From JBEBXQ01 sp040391535 (GTDB lineage Bacteria; Bacteroidota; Bacteroidia; Cytophagales; Spirosomataceae), in assembly GCA_040391535.1 (NCBI GenBank), contig JBEBXQ010000005.1, positions 1-64,000 on the forward strand: 64,000 nucleotides of DNA, given 5' to 3'. Both the position numbers and the translations under genes were made by a program. Shown here piece after piece: positions 53,132 to 62,908 of the stretch (positions within the stretch are counted from its first letter, which is position 1; the number at the start of each line of letters is the position of its first letter). Under the pieces are notes generated by a model that saw only the letters and a list, made by a program, of their open reading frames with translations, did no database searches and was not told the DNA's origin.

Positions 53132-54630
53132 TATTCAATTCCTCCCATCCATTTTTTTATAGGTTTGGCAAATATAAGCAGTATAACGCCGGCGATAAAG
53201 GCAAACAGGAATACCTGATTGAATAAGGCGGGCATTTGCAGAATGTTCTCTTCATCAAAGTTTCCGGCAAACAATCCGGCAATCAGGTTACCTAAAGAGG
53301 CACCCACAAACCAGATCCCCATCAACTGGCTGACAAACCGTTTAGGAGCCAGTTTTGTGTAGGCACTCAATCCTACCGGGCTCAGGCATAATTCCCCGGT
53401 GGTATGTAACAGATAGGTAAATGCCAGGAAAAAAGGTGAAACAAGCTCTCCTGAAACAGCGAGGTTTGCTCCGATTTCCATCACCAGAAAACCAGCACCC
53501 AGTAATAATAACCCCAAAGCAAACTTTATCGGAATGGAAGGATTCTTATTACGCTGAGCCAGCCATATCCATAAACTGGCCATAACCGGGGCCAGTAATA
53601 CGATGAAAAAGGGGTTGAAATTCTGAAACCAGCTTGACGGAACCTCGAAAGTACCCAGTGTGCGGTGGGTATGTCTTTCAGCGAAAATCTGTAATGAGGT
53701 GCCAGCCTGTTCAAAGCCTGACCAGAATAATGCGGCAGCAATGAAGAAGATCACCAATACGCCTACTCTTCTCTTTTCTTCGGGGGTAAGTCCTCCGGCA
53801 ATCAGAATAAACAGGAAATAGAAAAGAGCAACCGATACAATAATGATACCTGTGGCCTGTGCCAGTCCCTGGGCTGAGGTGAGATCAATGGTTCCTGTGA
53901 GTTGCAGGGTAGTAAGAAAAACAACCAGTAATGCAAGCAGTCCGTAACCCAGCTTTTTCTGAGCCGGATGTGCTGTTTCATTATGATCGGCACTTTTCAG
54001 TGATTTGTCGGGAGCTTCGCCCAATCCTTTCAGATACATGGCTCCTCCGAATTTAAAAACGATCAGTCCCAGGAACATCCCTACCGCCGCTGCGCCAAAA
54101 CCCAGGTGCCAGTTAACAACCTGTCCTAGGTATCCCACGAGCAGCATTCCAAGAAAAGAACCAAGATTGATCCCGATATAGAAAATGGAAAACGCTGAAT
54201 CTCTGCGTGCGCCACCCTCCGGATACAGTTCGCCTACAATGGAGCTGATATTGGGTTTCAGCAAGCCTGTCCCGATAGCTACCAGGGCCAGTCCTGCATA
54301 AAAAATGGAGGGATCTCCCGGAATAGCGAGGACAATATGTCCCATCATGATTACGATACCACCATACCAGATTGATTTTTTCTGTCCGAGGATATTATCG
54401 GCAATCCAGCCACCAGGCAACGACAGCAGATAAACGGAAGCGGTATACAATCCGTAAATGGCAGAACCTTCACTTACACTAAGTCCCAGGCCTCCGCGCA
54501 TATTGTCAATCAGGAACATGAGAAGTATGGCCCTCATGCCATAATAACTGAAGCGTTCCCACATTTCAGCAAAGAAGAGAACATAGAGGCCTTTCGGATG
54601 TTTTTGTGATACTGTAGCTGTATTACTCAT
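53131..54630 (-). CDS. Proton-dependent oligopeptide transporter (POT/PTR2 family)
   Basis: Inner-membrane MFS importer of di- and tripeptides, 499 aa, about 12-14 membrane helices. The family signature is present at the N-terminus: EMWERFSYYGMRAIL (the ExxERFxYY motif used for proton coupling), followed by GGWIADNILGQKKSI. A later TTGELCLSPVGLS segment matches the PTR2 C-terminal signature. First gene of a two-gene operon with maoC. The N-terminal cytoplasmic start (MSNTATVSQKHPKGL) is usual. Confidence 0.95.
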   Translation of the reverse strand: MSNTATVSQKHPKGLYVLFFAEMWERFSYYGMRAILLMFLIDNMRGGLGLSVSEGSAIYGLYTASVYLLSLPGGWIADNILGQKKSIWYGGIVIMMGHIVLAIPGDPSIFYAGLALVAIGTGLLKPNISSIVGELYPEGGARRDSAFSIFYIGINLGSFLGMLLVGYLGQVVNWHLGFGAAAVGMFLGLIVFKFGGAMYLKGLGEAPDKSLKSADHNETAHPAQKKLGYGLLALLVVFLTTLQLTGTIDLTSAQGLAQATGIIIVSVALFYFLFILIAGGLTPEEKRRVGVLVIFFIAAALFWSGFEQAGTSLQIFAERHTHRTLGTFEVPSSWFQNFNPFFIVLLAPVMASLWIWLAQRNKNPSIPIKFALGLLLLGAGFLVMEIGANLAVSGELVSPFFLAFTYLLHTTGELCLSPVGLSAYTKLAPKRFVSQLMGIWFVGASLGNLIAGLFAGNFDEENILQMPALFNQVFLFAFIAGVILLIFAKPIKKWMGGIE

Positions 54631-54760
54631 TGGGAAATATACAGATTTTGTAGGATTTTAAGTTTGTTAAGTGCAATAAATGGTGCAATATACAAATAAT
54701 GGCTTAATCTGAAAATCTCGTATTAGGGTTCCTTACAACCGCAATGATAACGTCAGAAAT

Positions 54761-54788
54761 GAAAATAGCCTGTGTTTCCACAGGCTAT
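54761..54788 (-). terminator. Terminator of the Gfo/Idh/MocA gene
   Basis: A perfect 10-bp stem (54765-54774 with 54779-54788; ATAGCCTGTG arms), tetraloop, followed on the minus strand by TTTTC. It lies 86 nt after the gene's stop and ~130 nt before the POT transporter gene. Confidence 0.65.
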
Positions 54789-54873
54789 GGGCTGCTATCC
54801 GAACTGTATTTTTAACAGGAATCAATCATTCGAAGAGATTACCCGAAATAGGGCTTGTACCATACCTTTAGTA

Positions 54874-56214
54874 TTAAAATTTCGGTTCCCATCCTTTGGC
54901 ATATTCTCTGCCCCATAGTTTCATACCTTCTTTGTCCTGAATCCGTCCGGTTGCCGGGTCTACCTTAAATGATTTACCGATCCGGGAAGAGATATTGGCC
55001 AGATGGCACAGATGGGTACTGATGGCCCCTTCTTCAATGGTTGAATTTTGTTTTTCAGTTCCTCTGATGGCGTTGAAGAAATTCACAACGTGGGTAGTGC
55101 TCATATCGCCACCACCGCCAAGGGCTGTTCCGGCTTCATTTCCTTTGGCTTTGCTGTCGCGTACCATTTTGCCTTCCCTGTCATACAGTTTATAGCCGTT
55201 CCGGTCAACGTATACAGACCCTTCAGAACCATAGATAACCGTCCCGCGGTCTGTACCGTAGGTTTTGTATCCGTTGCGGCTTTTTCCGTCCCATTGAATA
55301 ATTTTATTTCCGCCAAACTTAAAGGTGGCTTCCATGGTATCGTACATTGTCCAGCCATCATTCAGGAAATGTCTTTTTGCAGCTTCCACATCTACAAATT
55401 CAGGATATTGAACCTGTAGTGCCCAGCGTGCTATATCCAGTTCGTGGGTAGCGTTGTTTCCGGATTCCGCTGTTCCGTAATCCCATCCATACCAGTGCCA
55501 GTTATAATCCCAGGTATCGTGGGTATAGCTTTTGCGTGGCGCGGGCCCCTGGAACAAATCCCAGTCCAGGCCTTCAGGAACCGGTGCTGCTTTCGGTAAC
55601 GGTACTTCACCGCGTGTGGCGGAATAAAAAGCGACTGCCTTATAGGCCGTGCCGATAACACCGTTATGAATCTCAGCAATAATTTCCCGTGATTCAGAAG
55701 CCGACCGTTGCTGGTTCCCCATCTGAATGACTTTGTTATATTTTTTTCTCAGCTCAATCAGCAATTCTCCCTCCCGGGGGTTATGGCTGCATGGCTTTTC
55801 CACATAAACATGCTTTCCGCCCTGAACAGCCAGCCAGGTACCCGGTGCATGCCAGTGATCGGGTGTAGCGTTAATTAATACATCTACTTCTTTATCTTCA
55901 ATTACTTTAATGATACTGTTTTCCAGTTTGGGGGTATAATCAATATGTTTTGAGAATTTCTGCGCGGCACTCTCACGCTGATGCTTCATCACATCACAGA
56001 GGTAAACGAGATTGACATTGCTCGACTTGAGTTTAATGGGCTCGTAGAATGCACCCAACCGGCGGCCCAGTCCGGCAATAGCGACATTAAGACGCTCGTT
56101 GGCTCCGGAAATACGTGCATAACTTTTAGCCGGAATGGCATTGAACCCGGCAAAACCCAGCCCGGCTGCACCTAAGGCTGTTTTTTTGATAAAATCTCTT
56201 CTGGTATTTTTCAT
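54874..56214 (-). CDS. Tat-exported Gfo/Idh/MocA family oxidoreductase
   Basis: NAD(P)-dependent sugar-type oxidoreductase, 446 aa from ATG 56214. That start gives a twin-arginine signal peptide (TRRDFIKKTALGAAGLGFAG), so the enzyme folds in the cytoplasm with its cofactor and is exported; the 23 extra upstream codons are not needed. The Rossmann part has VAIAGLGRRLG, then DVLINATPDHWHAPG and GKHVYVEKPCSHN, with the catalytic EKP lysine. The C-terminal domain contains WHWYGWDYGTAESGNNATHELD with a His typical of the exported group. The substrate is unknown; many relatives act on glycosides or inositols. Single gene. Confidence 0.9.
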   Translation of the reverse strand: MKNTRRDFIKKTALGAAGLGFAGFNAIPAKSYARISGANERLNVAIAGLGRRLGAFYEPIKLKSSNVNLVYLCDVMKHQRESAAQKFSKHIDYTPKLENSIIKVIEDKEVDVLINATPDHWHAPGTWLAVQGGKHVYVEKPCSHNPREGELLIELRKKYNKVIQMGNQQRSASESREIIAEIHNGVIGTAYKAVAFYSATRGEVPLPKAAPVPEGLDWDLFQGPAPRKSYTHDTWDYNWHWYGWDYGTAESGNNATHELDIARWALQVQYPEFVDVEAAKRHFLNDGWTMYDTMEATFKFGGNKIIQWDGKSRNGYKTYGTDRGTVIYGSEGSVYVDRNGYKLYDREGKMVRDSKAKGNEAGTALGGGGDMSTTHVVNFFNAIRGTEKQNSTIEEGAISTHLCHLANISSRIGKSFKVDPATGRIQDKEGMKLWGREYAKGWEPKF

Positions 56215-56469
56215 AATAATAGCAGGAAGTTGCAATGGTTTGTTATTTGACATCCCGGAGCCGATATTACGATCCCCGGTCATTTGTATTGAAAGACGAT
56301 TTTTGCATAAGTTACCCTGATTGCATCATGTAACAGAGGACCGGTTTTCCGTCGTTTTGAATTTTTGTAACAAAACAGTAGATTACATTCGGGATTTGCA
56401 AGAAAATAAATCCAGGTCTGCTACTGATCGGATACGCCATAAGTCCGGTCTTTATATAAGAAATTCGCC

Positions 56470-56477
56470 TAACTTTG
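56470..56477 (+). promoter_or_regulatory. Candidate -7 element of prmA
   Basis: TAACTTTG, exact match to TAnnTTTG, 28 nt before the prmA ATG; TTTA at 56451 is too close for a normal -33. The rest of the 56215-56505 gap holds nothing else I can support. Confidence 0.45.
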
Positions 56478-56505
56478 CAGATATGCCTTTATATAATAAT
56501 AACCG

Positions 56506-57345
56506 ATGAACTATATTGAATTGAATCTGAGCCTTGTGCCGGATTTTACGGAGATTATAACTGCCGAACTGGGAGAGTTGAACTATGAGTCATTTGTGGA
56601 AACAGATGAAGGGTTACTCGCTTATATTGTGGAACATGAATATAATGAAGAAGCAGTGAAAGCACTGGCCGACCGGTATGAAGATGCTGAAATTACGTGG
56701 CAGATGCAGGTCATAGAGCGGAAAAACTGGAATGAAGAATGGGAAAAAAGTTATCAGCCCATTGAAATAGAGGATAAAGTGAGGGTGAGGGCTTCCTTTC
56801 ATGAACCGGATGAACGCTTTGACTTTGATTTGGTAATCACACCTAAAATGTCTTTCGGGACAGGCCATCATGAAACTACCTGGCTGGTGATGAAACAGCA
56901 GCTTACTTTACCTCATAAAGGCATTGACATACTGGACGTAGGTTGTGGAACGGGTATTCTGGCAATTCTGGCAAGGAAACTAGGCGCACATCATTTGACG
57001 GCCTTTGATATTGATGAATGGTGTATTGAAAATACCACAGAAAATTTTGAATTGAACGGGATTGAATCTGATGCAGAGGTTTTTCAGGGAATGATCGGAG
57101 ATCTGAAACCGGAAGCTATGTATGGAGGAATTCTGGCTAATATCAACAGAAATATATTATTGCAGGATATCCCTGCATATATCAATCACCTTTTGCCCGG
57201 AGGCTGGCTTATTGTAAGCGGATTTTATGAAACGGATGCCGAAGAAATCACCGCTTGCGCTGTAAATAACGGACTTAAACCAATGCATTTTCATACCAGA
57301 AATCAGTGGGCAACGTTAGTTTTTGAGAAAGCTGACCAGGCCTAA
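56506..57345 (+). CDS. prmA: Ribosomal protein L11 methyltransferase (PrmA)
   Basis: SAM-dependent enzyme methylating several amino groups of ribosomal protein L11. 279 aa. There is an N-terminal substrate domain, a linker with RKNWNEEWEKSYQPIE, then the Rossmann methyltransferase domain with TPKMSFGTGHHETT and the SAM motif LDVGCGTGILAI. Motif GGILANINRNILL corresponds to the catalytic LANI-type loop. Full length. The following 1569-codon gene starts 11 nt after its stop. Confidence 0.95.
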   Translation: MNYIELNLSLVPDFTEIITAELGELNYESFVETDEGLLAYIVEHEYNEEAVKALADRYEDAEITWQMQVIERKNWNEEWEKSYQPIEIEDKVRVRASFHEPDERFDFDLVITPKMSFGTGHHETTWLVMKQQLTLPHKGIDILDVGCGTGILAILARKLGAHHLTAFDIDEWCIENTTENFELNGIESDAEVFQGMIGDLKPEAMYGGILANINRNILLQDIPAYINHLLPGGWLIVSGFYETDAEEITACAVNNGLKPMHFHTRNQWATLVFEKADQA

Positions 57346-57356
57346 ATTACAACTGT

Positions 57357-60300
57357 ATGTGTTTGAATCGACCTCTTTCCCCTAATACCTCTTTTTTCTT
57401 TAGCAAAGGCAGTCTTTTCATGCTCCTTTGCGCGGTGAACCTCTTTTATGCGTCCTCAGCCAGGGCCCAGGCCATTCGCTTTTCAAGTGAACCCGGTGTG
57501 TTTATTGAAGAGTTTAAGAAACAAATGGCGTCGGTCGGTAATGCATCCTATGATTCTACGGCTTCCCGTTTGACTACTGTCTGGACTGCTTCCATGAACC
57601 AGGCCCAGCATACGGCCTTTATTACTACGGTCATGAATATGGCTAAAAAAGGACAGAAAATGGGCGCCCCGTACTGGCTGATGGCCCGGAATACCACCAC
57701 ACTGATTAACAGCAACGGAGATATTTACGGCTTCCTGAATATGATGGAAGGCGCCAGTGCCAAATATGATCCGAATACGTTACAGCGTTTGCTTGAAACA
57801 GTCAGACGGGTGGTGGAAGACAAGCAGCTGTACAAATCGGCTCATTATAAGCTGTATCTTAACACGGGTGAATACCGTTTCAGGTTTGATGAAAGCAAGC
57901 CTGATGCCGGTACTATGCCAGCCGAGCCACTTACCGATGGTTGGGACACCCCGGCTGATTCATTACCTGTGTTACTGGCCGAGGAAGCTCTGCCGCAATT
58001 GTCAGGTGCTTTGCTGGACCTTAAAAACGTTACGTTTGGCATGGTGTCGCATCAGGATTCTGTAACTTTCGGGCCCTCAGAAGGAAGCGTTTCACTGCGG
58101 GAAGGAACATTTGTAGGAAAAGACGGAAAATTTGACTGGTCGGTAGCCGGTGATTCGTCTGTATTTGTGGAACTGCCGAAGTATACTTTTAATATAGCTT
58201 CTCCGCGACTGGCAGTGCCGGTCACCATGCTGCATTATCCTGAAAGAATAAAGGAAACCGTTGCAGGCTCTTTTGAATACAGGGGAATAAAAAGACAGGC
58301 AGGAAAAACAGCCGGTTTTCCCCGGTTTGTTTCTCAGAAAAATAATATAAATATGCCGCTTTACAGTGGCAATGTCCAGTACCGGGGAGGCGTCATGTTA
58401 ACAGGAACTCAGTTGTCAGGAATGTCGGCAAATGAAGAGCCTTCTTTGCTAACCGTGAAAAAGGACAGTGTGGTGGCGTTCCGGGCATGGAGCAAAAAAC
58501 TGATGATAGGGGATTCTGTAATTACTACTGATCTGGCTGCCGTATCGGTTGCACTGGGTATCGATTCTGTTTATCATCCGGGTGTCCGGTTCCGGTATAA
58601 TGACGAAGCAGGGATGCTGCGCCTGGAAAGGGCAGATAAGACTGCTTTTTCAGGGTTACCTTTTGTGGATAGCTATCATAAAATGTATATCTGGCCGGAA
58701 TCGGTGCGCTGGGCTTTTCCGAAAGATGAACTGGAGTTTTACATGGTCGCCGGAAAGAAAGAGGCCAGTATGCGACTTGAATCGCACGATTATTTCAGAA
58801 AAGAACGCTTTCAGCTGATGATTAAAGAATACGGTTTTCAGCCGCTTAATATGGCCTCCGGATATATGCAAAGCCAGAAACGTACGGTGTTCTCACCTGA
58901 GGACCTCGCCACACACTTTAAAAGAGAGGTAACGGTGATCAGAAAGGCCCTGCAGAACTTAACACTGGAAGGTTATTTCCTTTATAATGAACCATCCGGA
59001 CAATATAAGCTGAGCCGTAAAGGGATGATGTATGTACTGGCCAATACCGATAAAAGTGATTATGATAATTTTCAGATCATTTCCAGGTTTCAGGCTAATG
59101 AAGAGCTTGCCAATGCCACTATTAATATGAAAGATACCCTGCTGACCGTCAGGGGAGTGGAGAGTTTCATCGTAAGTGATACCCTGAAAATATCGGCGAC
59201 TCCTTCTGACAAAAAGGTGGTCATCGGGAGAAACAGAGGATTTACAGTGAACGGTCAATTGGTTTCATCCAATTTCAGATTTACGGGCCGCGGACTGAAA
59301 TTTAATTACGATCAGTTCTTCGTCAATATGAATGAAGTAGATTCCATTACCTATACGCCACAGGAGAAATATGCACAGGGGATGTCGGCCGAGGTAGGCG
59401 GACATGTGAATTATGACAAAGGCGGAACTTTTTACCTGAGTGATCCGAAAAATAAATCAGGAAAGCAAAAGGGAGGAAAATCTCCGCGCATGGTGGTGGA
59501 AGACGGTATGACCGTATATTTTGATCAGCCTGCACGTGGCGATTTGAAGTATCCTAAAGAAGTGTTTTTCAAAGTGCCTTCTCTGGATATTGATAACCTT
59601 GACAAGAGGGATATCGTTTTTAATGGTGTCTTTAATTCCGATGGTATTACAGATCCGATTGAAACGACCCTGAAAAGTATGGAAGACAATTCCCTCGGTT
59701 TTCAGTACCGTCCGGCATCAGGACAGATGAACCTCTATGAAGGGAAAGCAAAAGTAACTCTGAAGGAAGATCTCGTAATGGATAACCGCGGACTCTTTAC
59801 CAAAGGAGAACTGAACTATATGACTGCCAGTTTTTCTGCCGACAGCATATTACTGACGACAGATTCACTGATTGCTCAGGGAGCGAAGGCTCAGATAAAG
59901 GAAGGAACCGTCAAAAATGCCTATTTCCCTGCCGTTGACATTTCGGGATATACCCTGAACTGGTTTCCTGAAAGTGACAGTATGTTACTGGCTACGCGCG
60001 AAAAGGACTTTGAGTTTTATAAAGGGACGACAAAGTTTGCCGGCAATATGCTGTTGCGTTCAAGTGGATTATACGGACAAGGTAACATCACCCGAAAGGA
60101 CAGTGAATTTTCTTCGCAGGATATTAAATTTGATAAAACCGGGCTGAAGGCCACTAATGCTGTATTTTCGGTTTTAGGGAAAAACAGAGAAGAAAGGCCG
60201 CTTTTACTCGGTAAGGGAGTCAATGTTGATTTTGATATAACACAGAATAAAGCATCGCTTTCGACCGCTCAGGATGGATTTGAAACAGATTCTGCGGGGT

Positions 60301-62066
60301 TTGAGTTTCCGTATGCGGCATACCGGACTTCCATTAATGAAGCAGTATGGGATCTGAATAAAAAGCAGATAGCGATGAAAGGAGATATAGAAACTTCTAC
60401 GTTTTCTGCATTGGCTGAAGATCAGGAAGGACTGACTTTCAAGGCCACAGGGGCTCTGTATGATATTGAAAAAAAGAGCCTGGCGGTGTCAGGTGTCCCG
60501 GGCATTTATACAGCAGATGTGAAAATAATTCCGGACAAAGGGAATGTGGAAATAGAAAGTAATGGCCGTTTAAAGGAGCTCACCAATGCAAGAATTGAAA
60601 TCGATACGCTGAATAGTTCGCACCGGCTGAGAGATGCCAGCATCAGGATTACTTCACGGAATCACTTTGAAGGCTCGGCTACCTATGAATTTATTACAGC
60701 CCGCCAGGATACGTTCCCGATCAAAATGGAAAATTTTGAATTGCTCGAAGTACCGGCTGCGGCATCCGCAGCGAAGGGCCGGAAAGCAACGGAAGTCAAT
60801 GAGCCCATCCGCTATTATACTACAGCCAAAGCTTCTGTAGGGCAGGATAACGAACTGACCCTTTCGCCGAAAATGCAGTTTAAAGGAGACATCAGCCTGA
60901 TTGCCTATGAGCCCTCATTACGGTTGGATGGTTTCATCAGACCGATGATCAAGGCACGTCCGGGACTGGAAAGTTCATGGATCACCTATAAGGAAGCTCC
61001 GGGTGACACGATTACGATTAAGGTAGACGAAAATCTGAAAAATGAGATTGAGGAGCCGATGTTTGCAGGATTACACTTTAATGCGCTGGGCGATCTGTAT
61101 CCTACTTTTATGTCGCTCAAAGAAACCCCCAGAGACCATGATATTTATACAGCCAAAGGGCGGATGCTGTTTGACGAGGAGGAAAAAGTATTCAGGATTC
61201 TGCCTGCCGCAGGCGATGACGGGCTGGTTGATGAATCGAAAATTATGACCTTTGACGATCAGAGCGGAGATATGTCCCTCAATGGAAAACTGAAGCTGAT
61301 TCCTTCAGACTGGCTCACAGCCGCTGGTAAGGCAGACGTGCAGGTAGACAGTATAAAGGTTGATTTAAATACGATACTGCTTTTTAAGCTGCCGGGTCTG
61401 GCTCCGTTATTACCCGATATTTCTGCAAAGATTGTACAAACGAACCTGGATGAGCAGAACAGTGACGCGGCAGAACCGGAATTTGAGCGTCTTACCTCAA
61501 AGATATCCACCCTGATCGGCAACCGGCTTGCCGATGAATATTTCAAGAAAATAGCTGCCGAATATAAACCCTTGTTTGAAGCTTCTCCGGTATTTGCTTC
61601 TGAGATTGTCCTGTCCAATATAGATATGAAGTGGTCGCAGAAACATCATGCCTATTATTCCAATGGCAGAATAGGTCTGGCTAACCTGGGAAGAAATGAT
61701 ATTAATGCGGAAGTAGACGGAATGCTGGAGATCAGGAGAGGCGAAATGGGCGATGAGTTCAGCCTGTACCTGGAAGTGTCATCAGATGTATGGTATTTTT
61801 TTGATTTCAGGCAGGGAGAGCTGGGATTGGTATCGTCTCAGTATGAGTTCAATGACAAAATCATGACTGCGTCTGGTAATAATAAATCAAAAGATTTTCC
61901 TATTTTTCCGGTTGATATGCAAGAAAAGACTATGTTTGTGGATCGGTTTTCGGATTTGTACCAACCTGCCATGAAAAAGCTGCTCAAAGAGAAAGCGGCC
62001 CAGAAAAAAGCAGAACAGGTTAAGAAAGTACAAAAGAAAAAGGCAGAGGAAGCGGAAGGATTCTGA
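57357..62066 (+). CDS. Giant exported protein of unknown function
   Basis: A 1569-residue protein I do not recognise. A signal peptide ends near residue 39 (SSARAQA); an internal ATG at 57420 (residue 22) could also start it. Residues ~40-190 look helical (TPR-like or all-alpha). From ~200 to ~1490 the chain is a succession of short beta-strands, many with alternating hydrophobic residues and G/N turns and repeated KGD/GxF-type strand ends, like OstA/LptA, AsmA or beta-solenoid proteins. The last ~35 residues are very Lys/Ala rich (LLKEKAAQKKAEQVKKV). No membrane helix after the signal, no lipobox, no T9SS C-terminal domain obvious. It lies 11 nt after prmA and 72 nt before plsY. Periplasmic or outer-membrane location is likely; function open. 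Confidence 0.85.
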   Translation: MCLNRPLSPNTSFFFSKGSLFMLLCAVNLFYASSARAQAIRFSSEPGVFIEEFKKQMASVGNASYDSTASRLTTVWTASMNQAQHTAFITTVMNMAKKGQKMGAPYWLMARNTTTLINSNGDIYGFLNMMEGASAKYDPNTLQRLLETVRRVVEDKQLYKSAHYKLYLNTGEYRFRFDESKPDAGTMPAEPLTDGWDTPADSLPVLLAEEALPQLSGALLDLKNVTFGMVSHQDSVTFGPSEGSVSLREGTFVGKDGKFDWSVAGDSSVFVELPKYTFNIASPRLAVPVTMLHYPERIKETVAGSFEYRGIKRQAGKTAGFPRFVSQKNNINMPLYSGNVQYRGGVMLTGTQLSGMSANEEPSLLTVKKDSVVAFRAWSKKLMIGDSVITTDLAAVSVALGIDSVYHPGVRFRYNDEAGMLRLERADKTAFSGLPFVDSYHKMYIWPESVRWAFPKDELEFYMVAGKKEASMRLESHDYFRKERFQLMIKEYGFQPLNMASGYMQSQKRTVFSPEDLATHFKREVTVIRKALQNLTLEGYFLYNEPSGQYKLSRKGMMYVLANTDKSDYDNFQIISRFQANEELANATINMKDTLLTVRGVESFIVSDTLKISATPSDKKVVIGRNRGFTVNGQLVSSNFRFTGRGLKFNYDQFFVNMNEVDSITYTPQEKYAQGMSAEVGGHVNYDKGGTFYLSDPKNKSGKQKGGKSPRMVVEDGMTVYFDQPARGDLKYPKEVFFKVPSLDIDNLDKRDIVFNGVFNSDGITDPIETTLKSMEDNSLGFQYRPASGQMNLYEGKAKVTLKEDLVMDNRGLFTKGELNYMTASFSADSILLTTDSLIAQGAKAQIKEGTVKNAYFPAVDISGYTLNWFPESDSMLLATREKDFEFYKGTTKFAGNMLLRSSGLYGQGNITRKDSEFSSQDIKFDKTGLKATNAVFSVLGKNREERPLLLGKGVNVDFDITQNKASLSTAQDGFETDSAGFEFPYAAYRTSINEAVWDLNKKQIAMKGDIETSTFSALAEDQEGLTFKATGALYDIEKKSLAVSGVPGIYTADVKIIPDKGNVEIESNGRLKELTNARIEIDTLNSSHRLRDASIRITSRNHFEGSATYEFITARQDTFPIKMENFELLEVPAAASAAKGRKATEVNEPIRYYTTAKASVGQDNELTLSPKMQFKGDISLIAYEPSLRLDGFIRPMIKARPGLESSWITYKEAPGDTITIKVDENLKNEIEEPMFAGLHFNALGDLYPTFMSLKETPRDHDIYTAKGRMLFDEEEKVFRILPAAGDDGLVDESKIMTFDDQSGDMSLNGKLKLIPSDWLTAAGKADVQVDSIKVDLNTILLFKLPGLAPLLPDISAKIVQTNLDEQNSDAAEPEFERLTSKISTLIGNRLADEYFKKIAAEYKPLFEASPVFASEIVLSNIDMKWSQKHHAYYSNGRIGLANLGRNDINAEVDGMLEIRRGEMGDEFSLYLEVSSDVWYFFDFRQGELGLVSSQYEFNDKIMTASGNNKSKDFPIFPVDMQEKTMFVDRFSDLYQPAMKKLLKEKAAQKKAEQVKKVQKKKAEEAEGF

Positions 62067-62138
62067 CCGGTGATATTGTATAGCATATAATTTTTTTGTA
62101 AATTATTCCGTTTTTAAAGTATAACTAAAAATTATTCA

Positions 62139-62780
62139 ATGAGCCTTTTAGTATTTTCTGTAACCGCATTTTTTGCATATCTTCTTGGTTCAATCCCATC
62201 ATCGGTATGGTATGGTCTGGGTTATTTCGGACTTGACGTAAGAAAATATGGCAGTGGAAATGCCGGTGCTACAAATACTTTCCGGGTACTGGGAAAAAGA
62301 GCCGGTGTAATTGTGATGCTGATTGACGTTCTGAAAGGATGGACAGCCGCATCGCTGGCAACCTTGCTTTATTATTTTCAGTTTATCGAACAGACAGATG
62401 TACTCACTTACCGGATCATTTTTGGTATTATTGCCGTGTTCGGGCACTTGTTTCCCATCTTTGTGAAATTTAAGGGAGGGAAAGGAGTGGCAACACTTTT
62501 AGGAATGGTGCTGGCTGTGCAACCAGAGCTGGCATTGGTTTGTATTGGTGTTTTTCTCCTTACACTGATATCTTCACAGTACGTTTCGCTAAGTTCTATA
62601 CTGGCTACGCTGGCCTTCCCGATATTGTCGCTTTTCGGGCTGTTCGGGCCTGCTGAAACCATTACTGTGGTTTTCGGTTTTGCCATGTTTATTCTTGTCG
62701 TAGCTACGCACCAGAAGAACATCGGGCGTATCTTGAACGGAAGCGAAAGCAGAGTGGATATCTTCAGGAAAAAGCGATAA
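62139..62780 (+). CDS. plsY: Glycerol-3-phosphate acyltransferase PlsY
   Basis: Inner-membrane enzyme transferring the acyl group from acyl-phosphate to glycerol-3-phosphate, the first step of phospholipid synthesis. 213 aa with about five membrane helices. The three family motifs are GSIPSS, GSGNAGATNTFRV (residues ~38-50) and KGGKGVATLLG (~113). The C-terminal RILNGSESR is also typical. Complete. A terminator follows at 62812. It works with PlsX (not in the window) and with a PlsC such as the one encoded at 39042. Confidence 0.96.
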   Translation: MSLLVFSVTAFFAYLLGSIPSSVWYGLGYFGLDVRKYGSGNAGATNTFRVLGKRAGVIVMLIDVLKGWTAASLATLLYYFQFIEQTDVLTYRIIFGIIAVFGHLFPIFVKFKGGKGVATLLGMVLAVQPELALVCIGVFLLTLISSQYVSLSSILATLAFPILSLFGLFGPAETITVVFGFAMFILVVATHQKNIGRILNGSESRVDIFRKKR

Positions 62781-62811
62781 GAGATTTATTTAAATGATAT
62801 GAAGGATAGTT

Positions 62812-62843
62812 AAAAACCTTCCGGGTATTTCCGGGAGGTTTTT
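62812..62843 (+). terminator. Terminator of plsY
   Basis: An 11-bp stem with one G-T pair (62812-62822 with 62833-62843; AAAAACC outer arms and TTCC/GGGA inner), 10-nt loop, the T-rich right arm acting as the T-run; 31 nt after plsY. Confidence 0.8.
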
Positions 62844-62908
62844 CGTATTTTGCGGCCTGTTAAGAAAAAGTTATTGATCATAACTGAGTAAACGAAAATC
62901 ACTTCACG

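Noticed and set aside
56321..56509. 62-codon frame just before prmA
   Set aside because: Overlaps the prmA start and the probable promoter; no recognisable features.
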